Shown: positions 28,954-38,912 of the stretch, piece by piece | Numbering within the stretch: the stretch's first letter is position 1 | Layout: each line of letters begins with the position of its first letter | Assembly (NCBI RefSeq): GCF_900475595.1 | Contig: NZ_LS483397.1 | Span: 1,335,001 to 1,399,000, forward strand | Reading direction: 5' to 3' | DNA length: 64,000 nt | Origin: Streptococcus uberis | GTDB lineage: Bacteria > Bacillota > Bacilli > Lactobacillales > Streptococcaceae | The notes under the pieces: generated by a model | Database searches by the model: none | What the model saw: only the letters and a program-made list of their open reading frames with translations | Told to the model about the DNA's origin: nothing | Made by a program: the position numbers and the translations under genes

Positions 28954-30408
28954 TTAGGCCTCCTTGATAATGTTGATGTATTTCACATCAGGGTCTTCTG
29001 TTCCTTGAATAGAACAGCCTCTTTCTTTTGAAAAGATGATGTAGTCAATCAATTCTTTAGTGATACGCTCACCAGGGGCAAGAATTGGAATTCCTGGAGG
29101 ATAAGCCATCACTAGCTCACCACAGACATGTCCGATTGCCTCTTTAAGTGGAACACTATCACGTTCTGCATAGAAGGCTTCTTGTGGCGTCAAAACCAAC
29201 TCAGGTTGAATGTATTCACCAGACATCAAATCTTTCCCATCACGCGCGTGTAGACGCTTGATATCAGCAAGAGCCCCAACCAATCGCTCAATATCTTGTA
29301 ATCTATCACCAATAGAGATATAAGCTAAGATATTACCGATATCACCAAATTCAATTTGAATATCGTATTCATCACGAAGCAAGTCATAAACTTCAATACC
29401 TGTTAGCCCAATTCCTTGTGTATAGATTGACAATTTTGTAACATCAAAATCATAGACCGAAACCCCATCAACCAACTCTTTAGAAAAGGCGTAATAACCC
29501 CCAATAGCATTAATTTCGCGACGAGCATATTCAGCCATTTCAATCACTTTTTCAAAAGATTCTTTTCCACGTGATGCCAAATTACGACGGGAAATATCCA
29601 AACTAGACAAGAGCAAATAGGAAGCACTAGTTGATTGCGTCAAGTTGATGATTTGACGGACATATTCCTGATTCATACCAGGTCCTAACAGTAAAATTGA
29701 ACTTTGGGTTAAAGAACCACCTGATTTATGCATAGAGACAGCAGACATATCAGCTCCAGCCTCCATTGCGGACAAAGGTAATTTATCCGTAAATGGTAAG
29801 TGTGCACCGTGGGCCTCATCAACCAAGACTTTCATCCCAGCAGCATGAGCCAAGTCAGTTAATCCTTTAAGATCAGAACAGATACCGTAGTAAGTAGGGT
29901 TATTGATTAAAACAGCCTTAGCGTCTGGATGTTCTTTAATGGCTTGGGCGAATCGATCGTTTTCCAAACCAAGCGCAATGCCGATTTTATGATTGACGCT
30001 CAATTCAATATAAATGGGAATGGCTCCGCATAAAACCAGTGCATTAATAGCACTCTTATGCACATTCCTTGGAAGAATAATCTTATCCCCAGCTTTTACA
30101 GTAGCCAAAATCATAGCCTGAACAGCAGACGTGGTACCTCCAACCATCAAAAAAGCATGCGCAGCCCCGAAGGCATCTGCCGCTAATTCTTCAGCTTCTC
30201 GAATGATTGAAACGGGATGTCCTAAATTATCAAGCGGTTTCATGGAGTTAACATCAATGCCAACACATTTTTCCCCTAACAACTCAACTAATTCTGGATT
30301 TCCACGTCCTCTTTTATGACCTGGCACATCAAATGGAACAATTCTTTTCTTTCTCAAGTCAACCAATCCTTGATAGATTGGTGCTTTTGTTTGATCTTTC
30401 TGATTCAA
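28954..30408 (-). CDS. speA: Arginine (Orn/Lys/Arg-type) decarboxylase
   Basis: A 484-residue fold-I PLP decarboxylase of the small, wing-less Gram-positive class. The PLP-binding Asp is in VLVDEAHGAHLPF and the Schiff-base Lys in SMHKSGGSLTQSS. Annotations often call it lysine decarboxylase, but aguA and aguB in the same operon indicate arginine as substrate and agmatine as product. AAAGGAG precedes the ATG. It leads the operon; an unidentified structured RNA ends about 100 bases upstream. Confidence 0.92.
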   Translation of the reverse strand: MNQKDQTKAPIYQGLVDLRKKRIVPFDVPGHKRGRGNPELVELLGEKCVGIDVNSMKPLDNLGHPVSIIREAEELAADAFGAAHAFLMVGGTTSAVQAMILATVKAGDKIILPRNVHKSAINALVLCGAIPIYIELSVNHKIGIALGLENDRFAQAIKEHPDAKAVLINNPTYYGICSDLKGLTDLAHAAGMKVLVDEAHGAHLPFTDKLPLSAMEAGADMSAVSMHKSGGSLTQSSILLLGPGMNQEYVRQIINLTQSTSASYLLLSSLDISRRNLASRGKESFEKVIEMAEYARREINAIGGYYAFSKELVDGVSVYDFDVTKLSIYTQGIGLTGIEVYDLLRDEYDIQIEFGDIGNILAYISIGDRLQDIERLVGALADIKRLHARDGKDLMSGEYIQPELVLTPQEAFYAERDSVPLKEAIGHVCGELVMAYPPGIPILAPGERITKELIDYIIFSKERGCSIQGTEDPDVKYINIIKEA

Positions 30409-30506
30409 TTTTTCTCCTTTTGCAAAAAATGGTTAGGGCAATACCTAATCGAGACTTAAAAAAGTAGCAAGTGCTAACTTTCTTTAACATTTTAAGCACA
30501 TCATAC

Positions 30507-30807
30507 AAAAAAGAGCAGGTTTTCACCTGCTCTACAATCGAATTTAGCCGTTTTTTAGTTTGTTCTATCTGAGTGTCTGGGGCTTATGTTTCCTACTCTC
30601 AAGTGCAAATATTACGTACTTTATTGACCGTTTCACAAGATGATGTGTTTGACAACACTGATTATTAAGTAATCAACTTATAAAATTTGAGCGTTAACTC
30701 AATCAATAATGTGGCTTTTAAACCACGCTTCGGCATTCGACCCGCCTGTCCGTAGGCATTATAAAGGTCTATATTTGCTAGAAAACACTTCTTGAAGATT
30801 CCTAGAC
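30507..30807 (-). ncRNA. Unidentified structured small RNA, own promoter and terminator
   Basis: A stretch with no open frame, preceded by a near-consensus promoter and closed by a strong terminator, so a ~300-nt minus-strand transcript is expected. Several hairpins can be drawn: GTGGTT/AAGCCAC near 30717-30732, TTGAG/CTCAA, TGATT/AATCA, GTGTT/AACAC and GCCT/AGGC. It begins inside the 330-base gap between asnA and speA. I looked for tmRNA, RNase P, SRP RNA, lysine riboswitch and T-box hallmarks and found none. It may be 6S RNA, the lactic-acid-bacterial asd-type RNA, a leader of the polyamine operon, or something new. Confidence 0.6.
30512..30533 (-). terminator. Strong terminator of the small RNA
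   Basis: Minus-strand stem AGAGCAGGT/ACCTGCTCT with a GAAA loop and six T residues. Lies about 100 bases upstream of speA. Confidence 0.92.
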
Positions 30808-30813
30808 TTGTTT

Positions 30814-30842
30814 ATATTAACAAAAATTAAATTATGTGTCAA
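30814..30842 (-). promoter_or_regulatory. Promoter of the small RNA
   Basis: Minus-strand TTGACA (30837-30842) and TAATAT (30814-30819) with a 17-base spacer, one of the best promoters in the window. Transcription should begin near 30807. Confidence 0.82.
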
Positions 30843-30864
30843 TTGCAAGACGAACGAAAAATAA

Positions 30865-30889
30865 AGAAAGATAGTCAAACTATCTTTCT
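30865..30889 (-). terminator. Terminator after asnA
   Basis: Minus-strand stem AGAAAGATAG/CTATCTTTCT followed by TTATTTTT, directly after the asnA stop. Confidence 0.88.
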
Positions 30890-30899
30890 ATTATAGTGC

Positions 30900-31892
30900 T
30901 TATAAGATATTGTCAAAACTTTCTCTAACCGATTGTGGCCAAACAGATGTTTGCACTTCGCCAATGTGTTTTTTACGCAATAAAAACATAGCCATACGTG
31001 ATTGTCCGATTCCACCACCAATGGTCAATGGGAACAAGCCATTTAAAAGGGATTTATGCCAATCAAATTCTAAACGTTCAAAGTCTCCCGTTATAGCTAC
31101 TTGTCGTTTCAAGGCATCTTCATCCACGCGAATGCCCATTGAAGACAACTCAAAGGCTGATTGTAGTTGCTCGTTCCAAACTAAAATATCACCATTTAAA
31201 CCATGGTAACCATCTTCCGTTTCACTTGTCCAGTCATCATAATCTGGAGCACGCCCATCATGTGGTTTGCCATCTGATAATTCACCCCCAATACCAATTA
31301 AAAAGACAGCACCAAATTCTTTGGTAATGGCATTTTCTCTTTCTTTGGGACTTAAATCCGGGTATCGTTTCACCAAGTCTTCTGTATGAATAAAGGTAAT
31401 TTTTTTAGGTAGAATAGCCTCAATGTCATAACGTGCTTCTACCGCTAATTCCGTTAAACGAATAACCTTATAAATGGTTTCAACAGTTTCTTTCAAATAA
31501 GCTAGATTACGTTTACCATCAGGAATGACCTTTTCCCAATCCCACTGATCGACATAGACGGAATGGGTCTGGTCTAATGAATCCTCGTCAGGGCGGAGGG
31601 CTTTCATATTAACAACAAGGCCTTCTCCTTCATTAAATCCAAATCGTGCTAAGGTATGACGTTTCCATTTGGCTAAAGAATGGACGACTTCAAATTGAGC
31701 TTCAGGAATTTTTAAGACATTAACAGATACAGGATTTTCAATACCAGACAAATTATCTTGCATACCATCCCCGACCCGACTTAAAATAGGTCCTTGCACT
31801 TCAACAACGTCAAGTTTAGCAATTAAATACTGTGTAAAAGTATTTTTAACAAAGGAAATCTCCTCTTGTTGATGAATAAAACTTTTCTTCAT
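30900..31892 (-). CDS. asnA: Aspartate-ammonia ligase (asparagine synthetase A)
   Basis: Ammonia-dependent asparagine synthesis from aspartate and ATP, class II aminoacyl-tRNA-synthetase-like fold, 330 residues. Seen: [15 protein letters not shown] at the start, the [19 protein letters not shown] stretch, [12 protein letters not shown], and the C-terminal [17 protein letters not shown] strong AAGGAGGAG lies just upstream of the ATG, with a TATAAT further up at 31963-31968. Monocistronic, with its own terminator. Confidence 0.97.
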   Translation of the reverse strand: MKKSFIHQQEEISFVKNTFTQYLIAKLDVVEVQGPILSRVGDGMQDNLSGIENPVSVNVLKIPEAQFEVVHSLAKWKRHTLARFGFNEGEGLVVNMKALRPDEDSLDQTHSVYVDQWDWEKVIPDGKRNLAYLKETVETIYKVIRLTELAVEARYDIEAILPKKITFIHTEDLVKRYPDLSPKERENAITKEFGAVFLIGIGGELSDGKPHDGRAPDYDDWTSETEDGYHGLNGDILVWNEQLQSAFELSSMGIRVDEDALKRQVAITGDFERLEFDWHKSLLNGLFPLTIGGGIGQSRMAMFLLRKKHIGEVQTSVWPQSVRESFDNIL

Positions 31893-31962
31893 AGCTCCTC
31901 CTTAAATATTTTTTTATTTTTGCCCTGACTAATTGTGAAATCAAAACGAAAATAATAGGAAT

Positions 31963-31968
31963 ATTATA
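31963..31968 (-). promoter_or_regulatory. -10 element of asnA
   Basis: Minus-strand TATAAT preceded by TG, about 70 bases upstream of the asnA ATG. A -35 is not evident. Confidence 0.4.
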
Positions 31969-32037
31969 CACCTATTTTTAGCAAAATAAAATAGTTTTTT
32001 CATTTTTCAGTATATTCCCATAATTTTGACAAAAGAA

Positions 32038-32072
32038 AAGACTTTGGGACTAATAATAGAACCCAAAGCCTT
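32038..32072 (-). terminator. Terminator of the arc operon
   Basis: Minus-strand stem AAGGCTTTGGG/CCCAAAGTCTT with T-rich sequence after it, just past the arcC stop. Confidence 0.85.
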
Positions 32073-32077
32073 TGTCA

Positions 32078-33028
32078 TTAACCTTTAACGATAGTTGTTC
32101 CAGCACCTTCTGAAAGAACTTTGTCAATGTTTTCAAGAGATGTAATGATTGCTTTTGCTTCTGGTTTGTTTTCAACAAATGCAATAGCTGCTTCTACTTT
32201 TGGTAACATTGAACCTGGTGCAAATTGATTTTGACCAATGTATTCTTTCATTTGTGAAACAGTAACTTCTTCCAATTTTTGTTGATCTGGTTTGTTAAAG
32301 TTAACAAAGACATTATCAACACCAGTAAGGACGATGAAGAGGTCAGCATCAACTAATTCTGAAAGTGTTTGTGACGCAAAATCTTTATCGATAACAGCTT
32401 CTACACCAGTGAGGAATTTAGTTGTTGGGTCTTCAATAACTGGGACACCGCCTCCACCAGCGCTGACAACAACAACACCTGAATCAACTAAGTTACGAAT
32501 AACATTAGCTTCTTTGATGCCAACTGGTTTTGGAGATGGCACCACTTTACGCCATCCACGACCTGAATCTTCTTTAAAGCTTGCTCCAGTTTCTTCCATT
32601 TGTTTTTTAGCTTCTTCTTCAGATAAGAATGGGCCAATTGGTTTTGTTGGATTTGTGAATGCTTGGTCGTTTTTATCAACAATAACTTGTGTCACAACTG
32701 CAGCCACTTCTTTTTCAATGCCTTGTTCTTTAAGTTCGTTATCAAGAGCATTAACGAGCCAGAAACCGATAGAGCCTTCAGTCATTGCCACACAAGTATC
32801 TAATGGCATTGCAGGATTTTTTTCAGAATCTGCTGCTGCTTGTTGTAATAATAAGTTACCAACTTGTGGTCCGTTACCATGAGTAACAATAACTTCATTG
32901 CCATCTTTAATCAATTTAACCAATGATTTTGATGTTGAAATCAAAGCTTCTTGTTGTGCTTTAGCTGATGCATCTGTTGAAAGTATTGCATTTCCACCTA
33001 ATGCAACAACAATTTTTTGTTTAGTCAT
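32078..33028 (-). CDS. arcC: Carbamate kinase
   Basis: Last step of the arginine deiminase pathway: carbamoyl phosphate plus ADP gives ATP, CO2 and ammonia. The 316-residue amino-acid-kinase-fold protein shows [11 protein letters not shown] near residue 7, [12 protein letters not shown], the [12 protein letters not shown] loop, and [13 protein letters not shown] near the C-terminus. It follows the dipeptidase gene by 16 bases and is last in the arc cluster. Confidence 0.97.
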   Translation of the reverse strand: MTKQKIVVALGGNAILSTDASAKAQQEALISTSKSLVKLIKDGNEVIVTHGNGPQVGNLLLQQAAADSEKNPAMPLDTCVAMTEGSIGFWLVNALDNELKEQGIEKEVAAVVTQVIVDKNDQAFTNPTKPIGPFLSEEEAKKQMEETGASFKEDSGRGWRKVVPSPKPVGIKEANVIRNLVDSGVVVVSAGGGGVPVIEDPTTKFLTGVEAVIDKDFASQTLSELVDADLFIVLTGVDNVFVNFNKPDQQKLEEVTVSQMKEYIGQNQFAPGSMLPKVEAAIAFVENKPEAKAIITSLENIDKVLSEGAGTTIVKG

Positions 33029-33044
33029 TTAAATAGTCTCCTTT

Positions 33045-34376
33045 TTAACGTGTTAGGCGATAAATAGCTTCTGCGTAGATATCCATAGCTTTATAAGCAT
33101 CTTCTAACACAATGTTTTCATTTTCTTGATGTTCTGTTTGAATAGAATCTGGGAATAAGGCCCCAAAAGCAACACAGTTTGGCATTGTCCGCGCAAAGGT
33201 TGCACCGCCGGATGATAATGCAGGGCTTTGATCACCGGTTTTTTCTTGATAAACATCCATTAATGTTGTTACTAACTCACTGTCAATAGGAACATATAAT
33301 GGTGCTAAATAATCAAATTCTTCATAAGTTAGGCCATAGGCTTTAGCTTTTTCTAATAATTGTTTAACCAATTCGTCTTTATCAGCTAAAACTGGAATAC
33401 GAATATCAAGTCGAACTTCTGTCAAGGCTTTGGAAAGCGTCAAACCTGCAGCGTTGAAAGAGAGATAACCTGATGGTTCGTCTTCAATAGGACCAAAAAT
33501 GTTTAACCCTTTACCATCTTCGTCCACACAATTAGCTAAAAAGTCAATGGTTTTATTTTCAGTATAAGGTAGTAAAGCTTTAGCAAGTCGAACAAGAGCA
33601 TTGATGCCATGTGGGGCATCTTTAGCATGTTGAGCCAAACCATAGACTGTCAATGTATCTTCTTTGATAACATATTCAAAACCTAATTTATCTAACTCAG
33701 CTTTTATAGACTCAAGTAATTCCCCTTTATAAGCTGCTCTGGCAGGCACAACGTTATAAGCATTTCCAATTTCAAGACTGAGTTCATCAGTTCCCGGTCC
33801 AGTGAGTTTTGCTTGTAACAAGCCTTTTTCTGCATAAATCAGTGGAAAACTTGAATCTGGAGCAAAGCCATATGTTGCTTGTTCTTCGAGTTCGTTATAG
33901 CGATTCATACAACGCCATAAGGTTTCCTCGTCAGTTCCAAAGATGAATCGAATCCTTTTGTTAAAGGTAACCCCAGCATCCATCAAAGCTTTGACTGCAT
34001 AGAGTGCCATCATGGAAGGTCCTTTGTCATCTTGTGTTCCACGACCATATAAACGACCTTCTTTTTCGACACAGTCAAATGGATCTGTCTTCCATAGGCT
34101 TCGATCACCTTCGGGTACAACGTCCAAGTGGCAAAGAATGGCTAGCATTTCTTTTTGAGTGCCGTACTCAGCATAACCATAATAACCTTCAGGATCAATA
34201 TAGGTATCAAATCCTAAAGAACGACAGTGTTCTAATGTAAATTCTAAGACGTCTTGTATCGCTTGGCCAAATGGCGTTCCATTTTCACCTTCTTTACAAA
34301 CTGAAGGGTAGGAAACGATTTTTTTGATCGCTTCGACACAAGCTAATTGTTGACTTTCCGTAATATAGGATTTCAT
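33045..34376 (-). CDS. M20 family dipeptidase of the arc operon (PepV-like, ArcT position)
   Basis: A 443-residue cytoplasmic zinc peptidase. Seen: LCHLDVVPEGDRSLW with the first metal His and Asp, GRGTQDDKGPSMMALYA with the bridging Asp, and FGTDEETLWRC with the catalytic Glu pair. The ATG at 34376 is chosen for GGGAGG seven bases upstream. In pyogenic streptococci a peptidase of this type lies between arcD and arcC and is sometimes called arcT; it may free arginine from peptides, which is inference. Confidence 0.9.
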   Translation of the reverse strand: MKSYITESQQLACVEAIKKIVSYPSVCKEGENGTPFGQAIQDVLEFTLEHCRSLGFDTYIDPEGYYGYAEYGTQKEMLAILCHLDVVPEGDRSLWKTDPFDCVEKEGRLYGRGTQDDKGPSMMALYAVKALMDAGVTFNKRIRFIFGTDEETLWRCMNRYNELEEQATYGFAPDSSFPLIYAEKGLLQAKLTGPGTDELSLEIGNAYNVVPARAAYKGELLESIKAELDKLGFEYVIKEDTLTVYGLAQHAKDAPHGINALVRLAKALLPYTENKTIDFLANCVDEDGKGLNIFGPIEDEPSGYLSFNAAGLTLSKALTEVRLDIRIPVLADKDELVKQLLEKAKAYGLTYEEFDYLAPLYVPIDSELVTTLMDVYQEKTGDQSPALSSGGATFARTMPNCVAFGALFPDSIQTEHQENENIVLEDAYKAMDIYAEAIYRLTR

Positions 34377-34408
34377 ATTTTTTCCTCCCAATTACAAGTA
34401 ACAAGCTT

Positions 34409-35905
34409 TTAAATAAAGAATGTTGCAAGTAAAAGAATTGCGACACTAGCTACAACAACTAGTACCATGAATTTACCAACAAATTTCCACCATGTTGGTA
34501 AGTCAATTTTACCAATTGCAAGAGCACCCATAACGATTGCTGAAGTTGGTGAAATCATGTTAAGGACACCTGAAGCTGATTGGAAAGCAGTAATGACAAG
34601 GTGAGCAGGTACATGTGAGAATTGACCTAGAGGAGCCATAATACCCATAGTTGCACCAGCAAGACCTGAAGTTGAAGGAATGAGGAATGACATTGGTAAG
34701 TAGAATAAATAAGCTAACAATACAAAGACTTGTGATGAAAGTCCAGAAAGTCCTTTTTCACCCCAAGAAAGAATGGTTGAAGTGATCATACCATCGTTCA
34801 TGATAACTTGGATACCACGGGCAACCGCACAGATAATCGCAACACTTAATAAATCAGCTGCTCCAGCAATAAATGAAGAAATGAAATCTTCTTCAGACAT
34901 TTTGTAAACCATAGCAACAAGGATCCCCATCATAATGAAGAGCATTGTGATTTCAGGGAAGTACCATGTACCAAGAGCTGCAGAGCTCTTACCAAAGGCA
35001 GTTCCTAGAACTGGAAGACCTGTTAACCATGAGTTAATAGCTGTAAAGAGTTTAATATTAAAGTTTTCCCAAGGGATTAAACTTAAAATCATGATAAGGA
35101 AAGTAATGATGAAAATCCAAAGCACATGTTTTTGTTTTTTAGTCATGTCCATATCAGAATTTTCAAGTTTGAAGATTTCCTTATGTTCTGCCATTTTGTC
35201 AGCAATTAATGATTTGCTTGGGTCTTTTTCAATCTTACTTGCATAATTATAGACAAACCAGATTGAAAGTCCTACTAAAACAACCCACTGAATTAGACGC
35301 CAGATCATACCATCAGCGATACTTACACCAGCAGCATCTGCAGCGACACCAGTTGCAAATGGGTTAATAGTTGATGCCAAACATCCAATTTGAGAACCAA
35401 TCAGAATAATAGCTACTGCTACTAAGGTATCAAAACCTACTGCAATCATTACTGGGATAAGCAATGGGTAGAATGCCATCGTTTCTTCACCCATACCGTA
35501 AGTTGATCCACCTAAGGCAAAGATTGGAATCAAAATGGCAATCAACATTTTTTCTTTGCCTTTGTTGTTTTTAACAACTGATGCGATACCTTGGTCAAGG
35601 GCACCAGTTTTATTAACAACACCAAGGAAGCCACCTACCATCAAAATGAAGAAGGATACTTGAATGGCGCCATCAGTTTTATCAGTTCCAAGCATACCAC
35701 GAACAGGTGCCATAAAGACATCATACAAACCTTGAGGGTTTGATTTCACAGCATGATAAGTACCTGAGATAACACTACCATCTTTTGCAGTGTCATAAGC
35801 TCCCGCTGGGATAAACCAAGTCAAAACTGCCATTATAGCAATGATGATAAAGAGAACGGTGTAAGAAGATGGAATTTTAAAACCCCGTTTTTTTTCTTCT
35901 GTCAT
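34409..35905 (-). CDS. arcD: Arginine/ornithine antiporter-type transporter (YfcC/C4-dicarboxylate carrier family)
   Basis: A 498-residue membrane protein with about eleven to twelve hydrophobic helices. It begins with a short basic cytoplasmic segment, then SYTVLFIIIAIMAVLTWFI. It belongs to the YfcC/DcuC-like family, which occupies the arcD position in streptococci; exchange of arginine for ornithine is inferred from the operon. It lies between the arcB hairpin at 35934-35978 and the dipeptidase gene. Confidence 0.88.
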   Translation of the reverse strand: MTEEKKRGFKIPSSYTVLFIIIAIMAVLTWFIPAGAYDTAKDGSVISGTYHAVKSNPQGLYDVFMAPVRGMLGTDKTDGAIQVSFFILMVGGFLGVVNKTGALDQGIASVVKNNKGKEKMLIAILIPIFALGGSTYGMGEETMAFYPLLIPVMIAVGFDTLVAVAIILIGSQIGCLASTINPFATGVAADAAGVSIADGMIWRLIQWVVLVGLSIWFVYNYASKIEKDPSKSLIADKMAEHKEIFKLENSDMDMTKKQKHVLWIFIITFLIMILSLIPWENFNIKLFTAINSWLTGLPVLGTAFGKSSAALGTWYFPEITMLFIMMGILVAMVYKMSEEDFISSFIAGAADLLSVAIICAVARGIQVIMNDGMITSTILSWGEKGLSGLSSQVFVLLAYLFYLPMSFLIPSTSGLAGATMGIMAPLGQFSHVPAHLVITAFQSASGVLNMISPTSAIVMGALAIGKIDLPTWWKFVGKFMVLVVVASVAILLLATFFI

Positions 35906-35933
35906 GATAGTTACCTCTTCTTTTCAATAAAAT

Positions 35934-35978
35934 AAGTCATTCTGGTTCTGGTTAAGGAGGCCAGAACCAGAACGACTT
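35934..35978 (-). terminator. Long hairpin between arcB and arcD
   Basis: Inverted repeat AAGTC-GTTCTGGTTCTGG / CCAGAACCAGAAT-GACTT, about 18 pairs, with TTATTTT after it on the minus strand. As arcD lies downstream it probably acts as a partial terminator or RNA-stability element that sets arcAB above arcDC expression. Confidence 0.72.
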
Positions 35979-36096
35979 TTCTAGTAGTTAAATTTTTTGC
36001 TCTGTTAAATAAATATAAGGAGTTTTATAATGTTTAGATATTACACTAATGATGTTTAATTTGTAAGGAGTACCAGTTTCGTATGTCGGCTTCAGA

Positions 36097-37110
36097 TTAT
36101 ACTTTTGGAATGAACAAGTTTCCAAGAGTTGCTGCCATAACAGCTTTGATTGTGTGCATACGGTTTTCAGCTTGGTCAAAGTGACGAGCATATTTGCTAC
36201 GGAAGACTTCATCAGTAACTTCCATTTCAGATACGCCGTATTTATCAGCTACATCTTTACCGTAAACAGTGTTTGTGTCATGGAATGCTGGTAAGCAGTG
36301 TAAGAAAATAAGGTTTTCGTTGTTAGCTTTTTTAACAAGATCCATATTAACTTGGTATGGTTGAAGCAATTCAACGCGTTCTTTGAATTTGTCTTCTTCA
36401 CCCATTGATACCCAAACGTCTGTGTAGAATACATCAGCGCCTTTAACAGCTTCGTCAGCATTGTCAGTAACTAAAATGTGTGCTCCAGATTCTTTTGCAA
36501 ATCCTTCAGCTAATTTAACAATTTCTTCATCTGGGAATAATTCTTTTGGTGAGAAGATGTGTACGTTAACACCCATCAAAGTACCAGCAACCAATAGTGA
36601 GTTTGCAACGTTGTTACGACCATCACCACAGTATACTAAAGTAATACCTTCAAGTTTGCCGAAGTTTTCTTTAACTGTTAAGTAGTCAGCAAGCATTTGA
36701 GTTGGATGCCATTCGTCAGTAAGACCATTCCATACTGGAACACCAGCGAATTCACCTAATTCTTCAACCATGCGTTGGCTGAAACCACGGAATTCAATAC
36801 CGTCAAACATGCGACCAAGAACTTTAGCGGTGTCTTCAGTTGATTCTTTTTTACCAAGTTGGATGTCGTTTGCACCAAGGTATTCAGGATGTGCTCCTAA
36901 GTCAATTGCTGCAGTTGTGAAAGCTGCACGAGTACGAGTAGATGTTTTTTCAAACAAAAGTGCAATGTTTTTACCTTCTAAATAACGGTGAGGAACACCA
37001 CGTTTTTTAAGGTCTTTTAAGTGTGCAGCGAAGTCAATTAAATATTCAAATTCTTCGCGTGTGAAGTCTTTTTCTGCTAGGAAATTACGTCCTTGAAATA
37101 CTTGAGTCAT
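36097..37110 (-). CDS. arcB: Ornithine carbamoyltransferase (catabolic)
   Basis: Splits citrulline with phosphate to ornithine and carbamoyl phosphate in the arginine deiminase pathway. The 337-residue protein has the carbamoyl-phosphate motif STRTR (57-61), HPTQ in [12 protein letters not shown], and HCLPAF near residue 272. It follows the arcA gene after a 439-base gap that holds a tiny ORF and a hairpin. Confidence 0.97.
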   Translation of the reverse strand: MTQVFQGRNFLAEKDFTREEFEYLIDFAAHLKDLKKRGVPHRYLEGKNIALLFEKTSTRTRAAFTTAAIDLGAHPEYLGANDIQLGKKESTEDTAKVLGRMFDGIEFRGFSQRMVEELGEFAGVPVWNGLTDEWHPTQMLADYLTVKENFGKLEGITLVYCGDGRNNVANSLLVAGTLMGVNVHIFSPKELFPDEEIVKLAEGFAKESGAHILVTDNADEAVKGADVFYTDVWVSMGEEDKFKERVELLQPYQVNMDLVKKANNENLIFLHCLPAFHDTNTVYGKDVADKYGVSEMEVTDEVFRSKYARHFDQAENRMHTIKAVMAATLGNLFIPKV

Positions 37111-37134
37111 CTTCTTTCTCCTTGAGAATCTATA

Positions 37135-37212
37135 TTATTTTTTCCAATTTTTATAAAGGTATACTACGATAAAAGCACCTAAAATAGTTGAAACTATTTC
37201 AAATGTATTCAT
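37135..37212 (-). CDS. Candidate 25-residue single-pass membrane peptide
   Basis: ATG at 37212, stop at 37135. The product begins MNTFEIVSTILGAF, continues through a hydrophobic IVVYLY core and ends in KNWKK: one membrane segment with a short basic C-terminal tail. The Shine-Dalgarno is weak. It ends 25 bases before the arcB ATG, so it would be co-transcribed with arcA and arcB. The composition resembles small holin-like or type I toxin-like peptides, but I cannot assign it and it may be chance. Confidence 0.4.
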   Translation of the reverse strand: MNTFEIVSTILGAFIVVYLYKNWKK

Positions 37213-37361
37213 TTCAATACCAACAATTCTAAATCTTATAAATAGATTAGTGATTTTGGTTTCTGTCTTTTCAATACCAAATATATCATGACTGACAGTC
37301 TACTTATTTTCCAGATGTCATTGGATATGATAATCACTTTAGTCATTTTTTAGTGTAACAT

Positions 37362-37416
37362 GGGCTTTAAAGTTACTTTGGGAAGGAAGCGCCCTGATAA
37401 AGTCACTTTTAAGCCC
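37362..37416 (-). other. Long hairpin in the arcA-arcB gap
   Basis: GGGCTTAAAAGTGACTTT on the minus strand pairs with AAAGTAACTTTAAAGCCC at 16 of 18 positions around a GC-rich loop. No T run follows, so it is more likely an RNA processing or stability element than a terminator. The rest of the 439-base gap, apart from the small ORF at 37135-37212, shows nothing I can name; other pyogenic streptococci carry a GNAT gene here. Confidence 0.55.
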
Positions 37417-37549
37417 TCGTACACCACCTTATTGACAATTCTTTAGAGTTACAGGATTTTGCTTCTGACCTTCCAACTTAATACCTCTCTCATTTGTAAT
37501 GAGGTAGAAGGGTTTAAACTTCAGCTAGTCCTTAATCTTCATTAAGTGA

Positions 37550-38782
37550 TTAGATATCTTCACGTTCAAATGGCATTGACATACAACGAGGTCCACCACG
37601 ACCGCGAACTAATTCACTTCCTTCAATCTTAACAAGTCTTAAACCTTTTGATTCAAGAATTGCATTTGTGATTGTGTTGCGGTTATATACAACAACAACA
37701 CCTGGTGCGATTGTAAGAGTGTTAGATCCGTCATTCCATTGTTCGCGACCAGCAGCAACGATGTTGTCACCACCACAACGAATCAATTCAACTTTTTCAA
37801 CGCCTAAGTTTGCTGCAAGAAGTTCAGCTAAATCGCCTTTTTCTTCAACAATCTTAAGTTTATCATTTTCATAGGTTACAGAATAAACTCTTAAGTCACC
37901 TTCAATTTCAGGGTGGATAGTGAATTTATCATAGTCAACCATTGTGAATACAGTATCTAAGTGCATGAATTTACGGTTGTTAGCAAATTCGAATGCCAAT
38001 ACTTTTTTGAATCCAAGATTTTGTTTAAAGATGTTAACCAAAAGTTTTTCGATTGATGCAGCATCTGTACGTTGTGAAATACCAACAGCTAATACATCTT
38101 TTGAAAGAACAAGTTCATCTCCACCTTCGATACGAGTGTTTTCGCTACGGTCATAAACCATTGGAACTTTTCCACCGTATTCTGGGTGATGTGTGAAGAT
38201 GTATTTACCGTAAAGTGTTTCACGGTTACGTGTTTCTGAGAACATGTGGTTAAGAGAAACACCTGCACCAATTGTTGCAAATGGATCGCGTGTGAAGTAA
38301 AGGTTTGGCATTGGATCAATTGCAAATGGATAATCTGATTCTACAAGGTCAGTTAAACCTTTTTCTTCATCTGAAATTTCAGGAAGTTCTGATTTTTGGA
38401 TACCTGCCATTGTTTTGTCAATCAATTCTTGATTATCTTCAATTGACATTAACATGTTACGGATTGCTTCTTTTGTTGCACGTCCTCTAATGTTAGCTTC
38501 AGCAATGTATTCATCGATGAAAGCTGTACGAACTTCTTCATTGATAAGAGATTCTGCAGCTAATTTTTCAAGGTAAAGAACTTCAATGCCTTCGTTTCTT
38601 AAAGCTTCTGCAAAAGCATCATGTTCTTTTTGAGCATTTTCCAAGAAAGGAATATCATCAAATAATAATCTTTCAAGATAGTCTGGCATCAAGTTTTCAA
38701 TTTCTTTACCAGGTCTGTGAAGCATTACTTTTTTAAGTTTGCCAATTTCTGAATAAACATGAATCGGTGAGTTAGCAGTCAT
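37550..38782 (-). CDS. arcA: Arginine deiminase
   Basis: First step of the pathway: arginine to citrulline and ammonia, giving acid resistance and ATP. The 410-residue protein shows [14 protein letters not shown], the HPEYGG stretch, [14 protein letters not shown], the CGGDN motif and the catalytic Cys in [12 protein letters not shown] (Cys400). It heads arcA-arcB-arcD-dipeptidase-arcC. The upstream region has a cre, an ARG box and Crp-like half-sites. Confidence 0.98.
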   Translation of the reverse strand: MTANSPIHVYSEIGKLKKVMLHRPGKEIENLMPDYLERLLFDDIPFLENAQKEHDAFAEALRNEGIEVLYLEKLAAESLINEEVRTAFIDEYIAEANIRGRATKEAIRNMLMSIEDNQELIDKTMAGIQKSELPEISDEEKGLTDLVESDYPFAIDPMPNLYFTRDPFATIGAGVSLNHMFSETRNRETLYGKYIFTHHPEYGGKVPMVYDRSENTRIEGGDELVLSKDVLAVGISQRTDAASIEKLLVNIFKQNLGFKKVLAFEFANNRKFMHLDTVFTMVDYDKFTIHPEIEGDLRVYSVTYENDKLKIVEEKGDLAELLAANLGVEKVELIRCGGDNIVAAGREQWNDGSNTLTIAPGVVVVYNRNTITNAILESKGLRLVKIEGSELVRGRGGPRCMSMPFEREDI

Positions 38783-38817
38783 AACTATAACCTCTTTCTA
38801 AATGATATGATTTTTTG

Positions 38818-38831
38818 TGAATTCACATTCA
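38818..38831 (+). promoter_or_regulatory. ARG box upstream of arcA
   Basis: TGAATTCACATTCA fits the ArgR/AhrC half-site pattern TGAAT-N4-ATTCA exactly. It also contains the 12-base palindrome TGTGAATTCACA starting two bases earlier. Lies about 40 bases upstream of the arcA ATG. Confidence 0.6.
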
Positions 38832-38912
38832 AGATTTATCAAATCTTGTTTACACTCATAGTTTACCTTTTCACGAAATAAAAATTGCGGTATTTTTCAC
38901 CTTACAATTGTG

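Noticed and set aside
30507..30807. tmRNA, RNase P, SRP RNA, 5S rRNA, T-box or lysine riboswitch
   Set aside because: None of the hallmark sequences of these RNAs is present. A short GCCGAAGC stretch recalls the lysine riboswitch, but the rest of that core is missing.
32292..32882. 196-codon plus-strand frame opposite arcC
   Set aside because: It lies fully inside the unmistakable arcC gene on the other strand, has no family resemblance and no ribosome-binding site of note.
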